This document shows positions 36,476 through 44,465 of a DNA stretch of 64,000 nucleotides, one piece after another. This DNA comes from Streptomyces mayonensis. GTDB lineage: Bacteria > Actinomycetota > Actinomycetes > Streptomycetales > Streptomycetaceae. The notes under the pieces are model-generated. The model worked only from the letters and a program-made list of their open reading frames with translations. It did no database searches and was not told the origin of the DNA. Where the stretch lies: positions 1 to 64,000 of the forward strand of contig NZ_JACBYP010000029.1 in the NCBI RefSeq assembly GCF_018982965.1, given 5' to 3'. Position numbers and translations under genes: made by a program. The first letter of the stretch is position 1. Each line of letters opens with the position of its first letter.

Positions 36476-38128
36476 ATGAGCCAGGACGCCGGACAAAGCC
36501 GGTACGCGGGGCGCGCGCTCGCCGGCGGCCGCTACCAGCTGCGCGACTTGCTCGGCGAGGGCGGCATGGCCTCGGTGCACCTGGCGTACGACTCGGTGCT
36601 CGACCGACAGGTCGCGATCAAGACACTCCACACCGAGCTGGGCCGGGAGCAGGCCTTCCGCGAACGCTTCCGCCGCGAGGCCCAGGCCGTGGCCAAGCTC
36701 ACGCACACCAACATCGTCTCGGTCTTCGACACCGGCGAGGACGAGCTGGACGCCATGACGACGCCGTACATCGTCATGGAGTACGTGGAGGGCCGGCCGC
36801 TGGGCTCGGTGCTCGACGAGGACGTGCGGCAGCAGGGCGCGATGCCCGCCGACAAGGCCCTGAAGATCACCGCGGACGTGCTGGCGGCGCTGGAGATCAG
36901 CCACGAGATGGGCCTGGTCCACCGCGACATCAAGCCCGGCAACGTGATGATGACCAAGCGCGGTGTGGTCAAGGTCATGGACTTCGGCATCGCCCGGGCC
37001 ATGCAGTCCGGCGTGACCTCGATGACGCAGACCGGCATGGTCGTCGGCACCCCGCAGTACCTCTCGCCCGAACAGGCCCTCGGCCGCGGCGTGGACGCCC
37101 GCTCCGACCTGTACTCGGTCGGCATCATGCTGTTCCAACTGGTCACGGGGCGCCTGCCGTTCGACGCGGACTCGCCGCTGGCGATCGCCTACGCGCACGT
37201 GCAGGAGGAGCCGGTCGCCCCCTCCACGGTGAACAGCGCCCTGCCTGCGGCCGTGGACGCGCTGGTGGCCCGCGCGCTGAAGAAGAACCCCAACGAACGC
37301 TTCCCCAGTGCCGAGGCCATGCGGGACGAGTGCCTGCGCGTGGCCGCCTCCTTCCAGGCCGCCCCGCCGAGCATCGTGCCGGGCGCGAGCACGTCGAGCG
37401 GCGCCGGCGTCGGCTCCGCGGTGTTCCCGCCGGTCGGCCAGGGCACCCCGGCACCCACGGGCCCCGTCCAGACGCCCTACCAGCCGACGCCGGCCCCGAC
37501 CGCGAACCCGTACGGCACCCCGCCGCCCGCCACGCACCCGCCGGCGTACGGCTATCCGCAGCAGGGCGGCGGCTACCAGACGCCCGCCCCCGCGCAGTAC
37601 GGCCACCAGCAGGGCGCCGCCACGCCGCCGCCGTACAACCTGGCGCCGTCGGCCCCGGCGTCCGGCTCCGGTGGCGGCGGCAGGAGCAACAAGCCGGTGA
37701 TCATCGGCTCGGCCGTGGTCGCCGTCCTGGCCGTCGGCGGACTGATCGCCGCGCTGCTGATGAACGGGAGCGGCGACGAGGACCCCGAGGCCGGCGGCTC
37801 CGCGTCCCCGTCCGCGTCGAAGGCGGCGGGCTACCGCGGTCCCGACACGACGAGGACGATCGACGAGGACGAGTGCACCGAGCCGAAGGAGTCGTACAAC
37901 GACCCCGACAAGATCCAGGTGCCGAACTTCACGTTCAAGTACATCGGCTCCGTCAAGGAGTGCTTCAACGCCGCGGGCTGGCAGATGAAGGTCGTCGACG
38001 TCGACGAGAACACCTACGGCGAGGGCTCGATCCGGGACCAGTTCCCCACGGCCGGCACCGACGTCGACCCCGACGACATGCCGGAGATCCAGCTCAAGGT
38101 GTCGACGGGCAACCCGGCCTCCGACTGA
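36476..38128 (+). CDS. Membrane Ser/Thr protein kinase with a single PASTA-like domain
   Basis: A protein of 550 residues. Kinase domain (~18-290): LGEGGMASVHLAYD, VAIKTL, HRDIKPGNVMMTK, MDFGIAR, GTPQYLSPEQA. A Pro/Gln/Tyr/Ala-rich linker (~310-400) leads to one membrane helix (VIIGSAVVAVLAVGGLIAALLM). The external C-terminus holds one PASTA-like unit (VPNFTFKYIGSVKECFNAAGWQMKVVD ... IQLKVSTG), which may sense cell-wall fragments. Two cysteines outside could form a disulphide. ATG 36476 follows GGGGGA. Divergent from the kinase at 34518. Confidence 0.93.
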   Translation: MSQDAGQSRYAGRALAGGRYQLRDLLGEGGMASVHLAYDSVLDRQVAIKTLHTELGREQAFRERFRREAQAVAKLTHTNIVSVFDTGEDELDAMTTPYIVMEYVEGRPLGSVLDEDVRQQGAMPADKALKITADVLAALEISHEMGLVHRDIKPGNVMMTKRGVVKVMDFGIARAMQSGVTSMTQTGMVVGTPQYLSPEQALGRGVDARSDLYSVGIMLFQLVTGRLPFDADSPLAIAYAHVQEEPVAPSTVNSALPAAVDALVARALKKNPNERFPSAEAMRDECLRVAASFQAAPPSIVPGASTSSGAGVGSAVFPPVGQGTPAPTGPVQTPYQPTPAPTANPYGTPPPATHPPAYGYPQQGGGYQTPAPAQYGHQQGAATPPPYNLAPSAPASGSGGGGRSNKPVIIGSAVVAVLAVGGLIAALLMNGSGDEDPEAGGSASPSASKAAGYRGPDTTRTIDEDECTEPKESYNDPDKIQVPNFTFKYIGSVKECFNAAGWQMKVVDVDENTYGEGSIRDQFPTAGTDVDPDDMPEIQLKVSTGNPASD

Positions 38129-38180
38129 GGCGCCGGAAGACGGCCCGGAAGACTCCCGGGAAGACGCCCCGAAGGACACG

Positions 38181-38218
38181 GCGAAGGGCCCGGCAGCAGG
38201 TGCTGCCGGGCCCTTCGC
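38181..38218. terminator. Terminator between kinase and proteasome-activator genes
   Basis: 17-bp perfect arms (38181-38197 and 38202-38218) around a 4-nt loop, 52 bp past the kinase stop. It can serve both convergent genes. Confidence 0.85.
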
Positions 38219-38360
38219 GATGTCGGAGCGTGGCCGGCCTGTTTCCCGGTCCGTCCCGGGTCCTCCCGTCCGAGCGGTGGACCCGGACCGTCCGAGCGGT
38301 GGACCCGGAGGGGGGCGGCCCTGGGGTACGGCCGGCGGTACGCCTACAGGTGCGGTACGC

Positions 38361-38900
38361 CTACAGGTAGGGGCCGCCGGAGCGGCCGCCGGGGTGCGGG
38401 GGCTCCTCGCCCTCACCGCCGGCGCCCGGCGGGAGCGCACGGCGCATCGACTCCAGCTGGGCCCGCGCGGCCATCTGCTGGGCGAACAGCGTGGTCTGGA
38501 TGCCGTGGAACAGGCCTTCCAGCCAGCCCACCAGCTGGGCCTGCGCGATGCGCAGTTCGGCGTCGGTCGGGGTGGCGTCGTCCGTGAACGGCAGCGAGAG
38601 CCGCTCCAGTTCCTCGACCAGCTCGGGGGCCAGGCCGTCCTCCAGCTCCTTGACCGAGCTGGCGTGGATCTCCTTCAGCCGGGCCCGGCTCGCCTCGTCC
38701 AGCGGCGCGACGCGCACCTCTTCCAGCAACTGCTTGATCATGCTGCCGATCCGCATGACCTTGGCGGGCTGCTCCACCTGGTCCGTCACGGGGATCTCAC
38801 GGGAGTCGTCGTCACCGCCGCCGCTGAGCGCCATTCCGTCCTGGCCGACGACCAGGATCTGAGGGTTCTCCGGCGACCTGTCGTTCCTCGGCATCTCCAT
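38361..38900 (-). CDS. bpa: Bacterial proteasome activator Bpa (PafE)
   Basis: A protein of 179 residues matching the Bpa/PafE family (DUF2587): central four-helix part IGSMIKQLLEEVRVAPLDEASRARLKEIHASSVKELEDGLAPELVEELERLSLPF and QAQLVGWLEGLFHGIQTTLFAQQMAAR. The C-terminus GGPYL is the docking tail for the 20S proteasome (GQYL in M. tuberculosis). It forms an ATP-independent ring that opens the gate for unfolded substrates. Start set at 38900 (MEMPRND); 38894 is possible. Separately transcribed, next to two protein kinases. Confidence 0.9.
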   Translation of the reverse strand: MEMPRNDRSPENPQILVVGQDGMALSGGGDDDSREIPVTDQVEQPAKVMRIGSMIKQLLEEVRVAPLDEASRARLKEIHASSVKELEDGLAPELVEELERLSLPFTDDATPTDAELRIAQAQLVGWLEGLFHGIQTTLFAQQMAARAQLESMRRALPPGAGGEGEEPPHPGGRSGGPYL

Positions 38901-39298
38901 GCCGCCATTGTCGCGCACCGGCATGCAGCGACCGGGCGGTGCCCCCGTGCAAACGGCGTTCTTCGCGCTCGGCGGAGTCCGGAATGCCGGGATGGCCGAG
39001 GAGTGTGACGCTTGTTCCGTCGGCCCCCACGACCGGCGGACACCAGCTGTGACCGAACGCCTCTGGTCGTAACCAGCCGTAACCATTCCTAACCGGTTGC
39101 GGTCGGTCGGGGCCGGGCGTCACGGGCGTCCGGGCGTCACGGGGCGTCCGGGTGGCCGGGCGTCCGGGTGGCCGAGGGGCTTCACGGGATGTACGAGCGT
39201 TGTCCGGCGTCGGGTGCGTCGTGGGGCGTCCGGTATCTCGTGAGGCGTTCGGGGCGTCACCGTTCATCGCTGGCTCTTACCGGGAGGGGGTCACGGGC
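38901..39298. other. Intergenic region with phased TAACC motifs and G/C repeats
   Basis: 398 bp between divergent genes. TAACC occurs at 39070-39074, 39080-39084 and 39090-39094, an exact 10-bp period, about 170 bp upstream of bpa. From 39116 to 39175 there are repeated GGGCGTC(CGG/ACG) units. No coding frame with convincing bias was found. Confidence 0.5.
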
Positions 39299-40111
39299 GT
39301 GACTCCATGGCTGCGCACACTGCGAACGACGGGGCTGGTGGGAGCCCTGGGCGTCGGCGCGCTGATGTCGCCGTACGGGGCGGGCACGGCGCACGGCGTC
39401 GGGACCGCGGTGGCGGGGGCGGTGGTGGCGGGAACGGTGGGGACAGCGGGAACGGTGGGGACGGGGACGGTGCGTGGTGCGGCGGGCGCGCCGGTCGCGG
39501 CCGTGCCGTCGCCGGAGGCCTCGGGGCCGGGGCGGGAGCAGGCGCCGACGGCGGGCGACGACGAGGAGCATGCCGACGGGCAGGACGGGCGGAGCGAGCA
39601 GCAGCGTCCGGAGCGTCCCGGGCGCCCCGGCGGCCACGACCGCCCGGCACCCGCGGACACCCCCCACCGTCCGGACGGCCCGGACGGCACCGGAACCGCC
39701 TCGCCGTCCGCGCCCGGCGCCGGGCGGGGTTCCGCGACGCCCTCGCCGTCCGGCACCTCCGCCGGGCCCTCGCGGCCGGAAGGCCGACCGGACGAGGACA
39801 AGGGGCGGCCGCGCCGCGACGGGGGACGGGAGACCGAGGAGCACGGCACGGACGCGCACGCCGGGCGGGGGACCGACGGTGACGGCAACGGCGACGTCGC
39901 GGCCCCGGCCGAGGACCCGGCCGCCGCCGTGCCGCCCGAGACCACCGGAGTGCCCTCGCCGTCCCCGTCGCGGGCCCGGCCGCAGGAGGGCGCGTACACG
40001 CAGGGGGCCGCCGAGCCGGTACTGCGGGTCCTCCCCCTCGGCAGCGGGCTGGTCCTCGTCGGACTCGGTCTCGCCCTGGCCTTCGTGGGCCTGCGGCTGC
40101 GCAGGGCGTAG
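39299..40111 (+). CDS. Low-complexity exported protein with C-terminal membrane anchor
   Basis: A protein of 270 residues from GTG 39299 after GGGAGGGGG. N-terminal signal-like segment (LRTLRTTGLVGALGVGALMSP), a long Pro/Gly/Asp/Arg/Ser-rich unstructured middle, and a C-terminal hydrophobic helix followed by positive charges (PLGSGLVLVGLGLALAFVGLRLRRA). This is the layout of a cell-surface protein held by its tail; no LPxTG motif is present. No family recognised. A 19-bp perfect inverted repeat includes the end of its coding sequence. Confidence 0.7.
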   Translation: MTPWLRTLRTTGLVGALGVGALMSPYGAGTAHGVGTAVAGAVVAGTVGTAGTVGTGTVRGAAGAPVAAVPSPEASGPGREQAPTAGDDEEHADGQDGRSEQQRPERPGRPGGHDRPAPADTPHRPDGPDGTGTASPSAPGAGRGSATPSPSGTSAGPSRPEGRPDEDKGRPRRDGGRETEEHGTDAHAGRGTDGDGNGDVAAPAEDPAAAVPPETTGVPSPSPSRARPQEGAYTQGAAEPVLRVLPLGSGLVLVGLGLALAFVGLRLRRA

Positions 40112-40132
40112 CGGCAGGCCCACGAAGGCCAG
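40076..40132 (+). terminator. Terminator whose left arm is inside the coding sequence
   Basis: Perfect 19-bp arms at 40076-40094 and 40114-40132 with a 19-nt loop that contains the stop codon (40109-40111). The left arm encodes part of the C-terminal membrane helix. Confidence 0.7.
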
Positions 40133-40161
40133 GACGTCTGCCCGGCCGCTGCGCGCGGCGG

Positions 40162-40213
40162 CTGCTGCTACTACTACTGCTGCTGCCGCTGCTGCCGCTG
40201 CTGCCGCTGCTAC
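40162..40213. repeat. Trinucleotide CTG/CTA/CCG repeat
   Basis: About 17 triplets of CTG, CTA and CCG at the 3' end of the oxidoreductase gene, including its stop codon (read as TAG on the minus strand) and the 3' flank. Confidence 0.75.
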
Positions 40214-41193
40214 GAGGCGGTGACCAGCAGCACCTTGCCGATGTGCCCGCTCTCCTCCACCACCCGGTGGCCCTCCGTGGCCCGGCTCATCGGCAGTTCG
40301 CGGTCGACGACCGGGCGGAGGTGACCGCCGGCGAACAGCGGCCAGACGTGCTCGCGCACGGCGGCGACGATGGCCGCCTTCTCCTCCAGCGGGCGGGCGC
40401 GCAGCGAGGTCGCGCTGACGGCGGCGCGCTTGGCGAGGAGCGTGCCGATGTTCAGCTCGCCCTTGCGGCCGCCCTGCATGCCGATGATCGCGAGCCGGCC
40501 GTTCACCGCGAGGGCCTCGACGTTGCGGTCCAGGTACTTGGCGCCCATGTTGTCGAGGATCACGTCCGCGCCCGTCCCGCCCGTCGCGTCCTTCACCTCG
40601 GCGACGAAGTCCTGCTCGCGGTAGTTGATCAGGACGTCGGCGCCCAGTTCGGCGCAGCGCTCCAGCTTCTCCTCGGTGCCCGCCGTGACGGCGACCTTCG
40701 CGCCGACCGCCTTGGCGAGCTGGATCGCCATCGTGCCGATGCCGCTGGAGCCGCCGTGCACGAGCAGCGTCTCGCCGGGGCGCAGGTGGGCGACCATGAA
40801 GACGTTCGACCAGACCGTGCAGACCACCTCGGGCAGGGCCGCCGCCTCCTTGAGGCCGATGCCCTCCGGCACCGGCAGCAGCTGCCCGGACGGGACGACG
40901 ACCTTCTCGGCGTAGCCGCCGCCCGCGAGCAGGGCACACACCTCGTCGCCCACGGACCAGCCCGACACGCCGGGGCCGAGGGCGGCGACCCGGCCGGAGC
41001 ACTCCAGGCCGGGGTACACGGACGCGCCGGGCGGCGGGTCGTAGAAGCCCTGTCGCTGCATGATGTCGGCGCGGTTGACGGCGCTGGCCACCACCTCGAC
41101 GAGGACCTCGCCCTCGCCGGGCTGCGGGTCGGGGACCTCGGCCCACACCAGCGCCTCGGGGCCTCCGGGTTCGGGAATCGTGATCGCATGCAT
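40210..41193 (-). CDS. NAD(P)H:quinone oxidoreductase (zinc-free MDR family)
   Basis: A protein of 327 residues of the medium-chain dehydrogenase/reductase superfamily, quinone oxidoreductase/PIG3 type: MHAITIPEPGGPEALVWAEV, NRADIMQRQGFYDPPPG, and the Rossmann motif HGGSSGIGTMAIQLAKAVGAKV. Structural zinc cysteines are absent, as expected for quinone oxidoreductases. It reduces quinones or enones with NADPH. Start ATG 41191-41193. Its 3' end runs into a triplet repeat. Confidence 0.92.
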   Translation of the reverse strand: MHAITIPEPGGPEALVWAEVPDPQPGEGEVLVEVVASAVNRADIMQRQGFYDPPPGASVYPGLECSGRVAALGPGVSGWSVGDEVCALLAGGGYAEKVVVPSGQLLPVPEGIGLKEAAALPEVVCTVWSNVFMVAHLRPGETLLVHGGSSGIGTMAIQLAKAVGAKVAVTAGTEEKLERCAELGADVLINYREQDFVAEVKDATGGTGADVILDNMGAKYLDRNVEALAVNGRLAIIGMQGGRKGELNIGTLLAKRAAVSATSLRARPLEEKAAIVAAVREHVWPLFAGGHLRPVVDRELPMSRATEGHRVVEESGHIGKVLLVTAS

Positions 41194-41227
41194 GGGAGCG
41201 ACGCTACTCCTGCGTCCCTGGTCCGGC

Positions 41228-41291
41228 CCGCGCACCGCCGCCACGGGCCCGCGCCGCCGCCATGGGTCCGCGCACCGCCGCCACGGGCCCG
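41228..41291. repeat. Pair of 24-bp direct repeats upstream of the ABC operon
   Basis: The same 24-bp G/C-rich unit (beginning CCGCGCACCGCCG) occurs at 41228-41251 and 41268-41291 in the region between the oxidoreductase and ABC genes. Confidence 0.7.
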
Positions 41292-41449
41292 GCCGCCGCC
41301 GACGCGAGCCCGGAGGGCGTAGGTCCGCGGACCGAGTGCGCCACGACTTCGGGACCGTCCGCCGGAAATCCCTTCGCGCCACCGATGAGTTTGCGCGACG
41401 GTAAAGGTCTCCCCATGCGTATCCCAAGAACGCGGAAGGACCACCAGCC

Positions 41450-42505
41450 ATGAGCACGCACACGTCCGGACTCGCGATCGAGACCGCGGGACTGGTGAAG
41501 ACGTTCGGTGAGACCCGGGCCGTGGACGGGGTGGACCTGGCGGTGCCCGCCGGCACGGTCTACGGCGTCCTCGGTCCGAACGGCGCGGGCAAGACCACCA
41601 CGGTCAAGATGCTCGCCACCCTCCTGCGCCCGGACGACGGCCATGCCCGGGTCTTCGGTCACGACGTCGTGCGCGAGGCGGACGAGGTCCGCGGCCGGGT
41701 GAGCCTCACCGGCCAGTACGCGTCCGTGGACGAGGACCTCACCGGCACCGAGAACCTGGTCCTGCTGGGCCGGCTCCTCGGGCACGGCAAGGCGGCGGCG
41801 CGCGAGCGGGGCGAGCAGCTGCTGGCCGCCTTCGGTCTGACCGGGGCGGCGGCGAAGCAGGTCAAGCACTACTCCGGCGGCATGCGCCGGCGCATCGACA
41901 TCGCCGCCTCCATCCTCAACACCCCCGACCTGCTCTTCCTCGACGAGCCGACCACCGGTCTCGACCCGCGCAGCCGCAACCAGGTCTGGGACATCGTGCG
42001 GGCGGTCGTCGCCCAGGGCACGACGGTGCTGCTGACCACGCAGTACCTCGACGAGGCCGACCAACTGGCCTCGCGGATCGCGGTCATCGACAAGGGCCGG
42101 GTGATCGCGGAGGGCACCAAGGGCGAGCTGAAGGCCTCCGTCGGCGCCGGTTCCGTCCATCTGCGGCTGCGGGACGCCCAGGAGCGGCCGGAGGCCGAGC
42201 GGGTGCTGCGGGACCTGCTGATCGCCGAGGTGCAGCTGGAGCCCGACCCGGTGGCCCTGTCCGCGCGCCTCGGGGCGGCGGCCAGTGACACCGCCGCCGA
42301 CCAGGCCGCCAAGGCGCTCAGTGAGCTGGCCCGGGCCGGGATCACCGTCGACAGCTTCTCCCTGGGGCAGCCCAGCCTCGACGAGGTCTTCCTGGCGCTG
42401 ACCGGACACGACACCGGAACCGGCACCGCCACCGACGCCGGAACCGGCCGGAGCACCACCGAGGGCGGCTCCGGCACCGACACGAAGGACGAGGTCACGG
42501 CATGA
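41450..42505 (+). CDS. ABC transporter ATP-binding protein, DrrA-like
   Basis: A protein of 351 residues. Walker [11 protein letters not shown], signature YSGGMRRR, Walker [13 protein letters not shown], followed by a ~100-residue C-terminal extension ([13 protein letters not shown]) typical of the daunorubicin-resistance DrrA group, then a Thr/Gly-rich tail. It powers export of a hydrophobic compound or lipid with the permease encoded next to it. The stop overlaps the permease ATG by 4 bp. Confidence 0.92.
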   Translation: MSTHTSGLAIETAGLVKTFGETRAVDGVDLAVPAGTVYGVLGPNGAGKTTTVKMLATLLRPDDGHARVFGHDVVREADEVRGRVSLTGQYASVDEDLTGTENLVLLGRLLGHGKAAARERGEQLLAAFGLTGAAAKQVKHYSGGMRRRIDIAASILNTPDLLFLDEPTTGLDPRSRNQVWDIVRAVVAQGTTVLLTTQYLDEADQLASRIAVIDKGRVIAEGTKGELKASVGAGSVHLRLRDAQERPEAERVLRDLLIAEVQLEPDPVALSARLGAAASDTAADQAAKALSELARAGITVDSFSLGQPSLDEVFLALTGHDTGTGTATDAGTGRSTTEGGSGTDTKDEVTA

Positions 42506-43350
42506 GCACGGCCACGAGCACCGCCGGCGGGGAACTCTCCTCGGTCAGCACCGAATCGCTGGCGGCCCTGCTGATCGCCAAGCAGCGGCCGCCGCGGCCC
42601 AGCGCCCTGTCCGCGTCCCTGACCTTCGGCTGGCGCGCGATCCTCAAGATCAAGCACGTGCCGGAGCAGTTGTTCGACGTCACCGCCTTCCCGATCATGA
42701 ACCTGTTGATGTTCACCTACCTCTTCGGCGGTGCGCTCGCGGGTTCGCCCGGCGACTACATCCAGTTCGTCCTGCCGGGCATCCTGGTGATGTCGGTCGT
42801 GATGATCACGATGTACACCGGGGTCTCGGTCAACATCGACATCGAGAAGGGCGTCTTCGACCGCATCCGCTCGCTGCCGATCTGGCGGCCCTCGGCGATG
42901 GTCGGCTACCTCCTCGGCGACGCCCTGCGGTACACCATCGCGTCCGTCGTGATGCTCTCGGTCGGGCTGCTGCTCGGCTACCGGCCCGACGGCGGGTTCG
43001 TCGGCGTGGTCGCCGGGATCGCGCTGCTGCTGCTCTTCTCGTTCGCCTTCTCGTGGATCTGGACGATGTTCGGGCTGATGCTGCGCACCGAGAAGTCGGT
43101 GATGAGCGTCAGCATGATGGTGATCTTCCCGCTCACCTTCCTGTCCAACGTCTTCGTCGACCCGAGGACCATGCCGGGCTGGCTCCAGGCCTTCGTCAAC
43201 AACAGCCCGATCACCCACCTGGCGTCCGCGGTGCGCGGCCTGATGGCGGGTGACTGGCCGGGCGTCGAGATCGCCTGGACGCTGGGCTGGGCGGGCGCGC
43301 TCCTGCTGGTCTTCGGCCCGGTCACGATGCGGCTGTACAACCGCAAGTAG
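42502..43350 (+). CDS. ABC-2 type permease, DrrB-like
   Basis: A protein of 282 residues with six hydrophobic helices and the ABC-2 signature region ([63 protein letters not shown]). It forms the membrane channel for the DrrA-like ATPase. Substrate unknown; no TetR or other regulator gene adjoins the pair. Confidence 0.9.
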   Translation: MSTATSTAGGELSSVSTESLAALLIAKQRPPRPSALSASLTFGWRAILKIKHVPEQLFDVTAFPIMNLLMFTYLFGGALAGSPGDYIQFVLPGILVMSVVMITMYTGVSVNIDIEKGVFDRIRSLPIWRPSAMVGYLLGDALRYTIASVVMLSVGLLLGYRPDGGFVGVVAGIALLLLFSFAFSWIWTMFGLMLRTEKSVMSVSMMVIFPLTFLSNVFVDPRTMPGWLQAFVNNSPITHLASAVRGLMAGDWPGVEIAWTLGWAGALLLVFGPVTMRLYNRK

Positions 43351-43358
43351 CGGCGGTG

Positions 43359-44465
43359 TCAGTCGCGGGGGAGCGGGCGGGCGTCGGGCGCCACATGGGT
43401 GGCCGGCGTCGCCCGCACGATCGTGATCAGACGGTCCGTCAACTCCAGCTCGCCCACGGCCGGATCGTCGTACCCCAGCACCCGGTGCCCGCGCAGCACG
43501 CTCACCACCAGGTCGTTCGTCTCGCGGGGCTTCTTGCCCACCTCGGCCTTTATGACGGGCCGCTCGACCAGGTCGAGTCCGCTGCCCTGGCTGATGAGGT
43601 CCTCCATGACCATGCCGGCGGCGGGGCTGAGCACCGAGAGCCCGAGCAGCCGGCCCGCGGCGCTGGCGCTGGTGATCACGGCGTCGGCGCCGGACTGCTT
43701 CAGCAGCGGCGCGTTCTCCTCCTCGCGGACCGCGACCACGATCTTCGCGCCGCGGTTGAGCTGCCGGGCCGTCAGGGTCACCAGCACGGCCGTGTCGTCG
43801 CGCTGGGTGGCGATGATGATCTGCTTCGCCCGGAACACCTCCGCGCGGTTCAGCACGTCACTGCGGGTGGCGTCGCCTATGACGCCCGCGTAGCCGTGGG
43901 CGGTCGCGGCCTCGATGGCCTTGCCGCTGGGGTCGACCACGACCACCTGCTCCTTGCGCAGCCCCGTCGCGCAGACGGTCTGGATCGCCGACCGCCCCTT
44001 GGTGCCGAAGCCGACGACGACGGTGTGATCGCGCAAGGCGGACCTCCAGCGGTTGAGGCGCCACTCCTCCCGAGTGCGCTCGGTGAGGGCTTCCAGGGTG
44101 GTGCCGACCAGGATGATCAGGAACAGCACGCGCAGGGGCGTGATGACGAAGATGTTGGTCAGCCGGGCGGCGTCGCCGACCGGGGTGATGTCGCCGTATC
44201 CGGTGGTGGAGAGGGTGACGGTGGCGTAGTAGAAGGCGTCGAGGAGGTCGACCGTGCCGTCGGAGTTGTCGTTGTAGCCGTCGGCGTCGGCGTAGACGAT
44301 GAACGCGGTCGCCACCAGCACCACCAGGGCCAGGGACAGCCGTTTGGCGACCTGGCGGATCGGGTGCTCCACCAGTTTCCTGGGGAGTTTCACCCGGTGG
44401 GTCACGAGGTGCTCGTCCGCCTGGCGGGCGATCGCGTCCTGGCCCGGAAGTTTCACGTGAAACAC
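43359..44465 (-). CDS. Potassium channel with RCK/TrkA domain
   Basis: A protein of 368 residues. One short helix (~43-59), pore region with selectivity filter TLSTTGYGD (84-92), second helix (~103-121), then an RCK domain (VVVGFGTKGRSAIQT, NAD-binding Rossmann pattern) and a TrkA-C part. This is a two-helix MthK-like K+ channel, tetrameric in the membrane. The first codons encode FHVK because a parS palindrome lies over the start. It overlaps the end of moeA by 13 bp on the same strand. GTG 44463-44465 is used; GTG 44454-44456 inside parS is an alternative. Confidence 0.9.
   Translation of the reverse strand: MFHVKLPGQDAIARQADEHLVTHRVKLPRKLVEHPIRQVAKRLSLALVVLVATAFIVYADADGYNDNSDGTVDLLDAFYYATVTLSTTGYGDITPVGDAARLTNIFVITPLRVLFLIILVGTTLEALTERTREEWRLNRWRSALRDHTVVVGFGTKGRSAIQTVCATGLRKEQVVVVDPSGKAIEAATAHGYAGVIGDATRSDVLNRAEVFRAKQIIIATQRDDTAVLVTLTARQLNRGAKIVVAVREEENAPLLKQSGADAVITSASAAGRLLGLSVLSPAAGMVMEDLISQGSGLDLVERPVIKAEVGKKPRETNDLVVSVLRGHRVLGYDDPAVGELELTDRLITIVRATPATHVAPDARPLPRD
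44450..44463. promoter_or_regulatory. parS: parS centromere site inside coding sequence
   Basis: Exact GTTTCACGTGAAAC, second copy in the window. It spans the 3' end of moeA (which ends in GVCFT and a TGA supplied by the palindrome) and the first codons of the K+ channel gene. Thus it is read in two frames while serving ParB. Confidence 0.92.
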
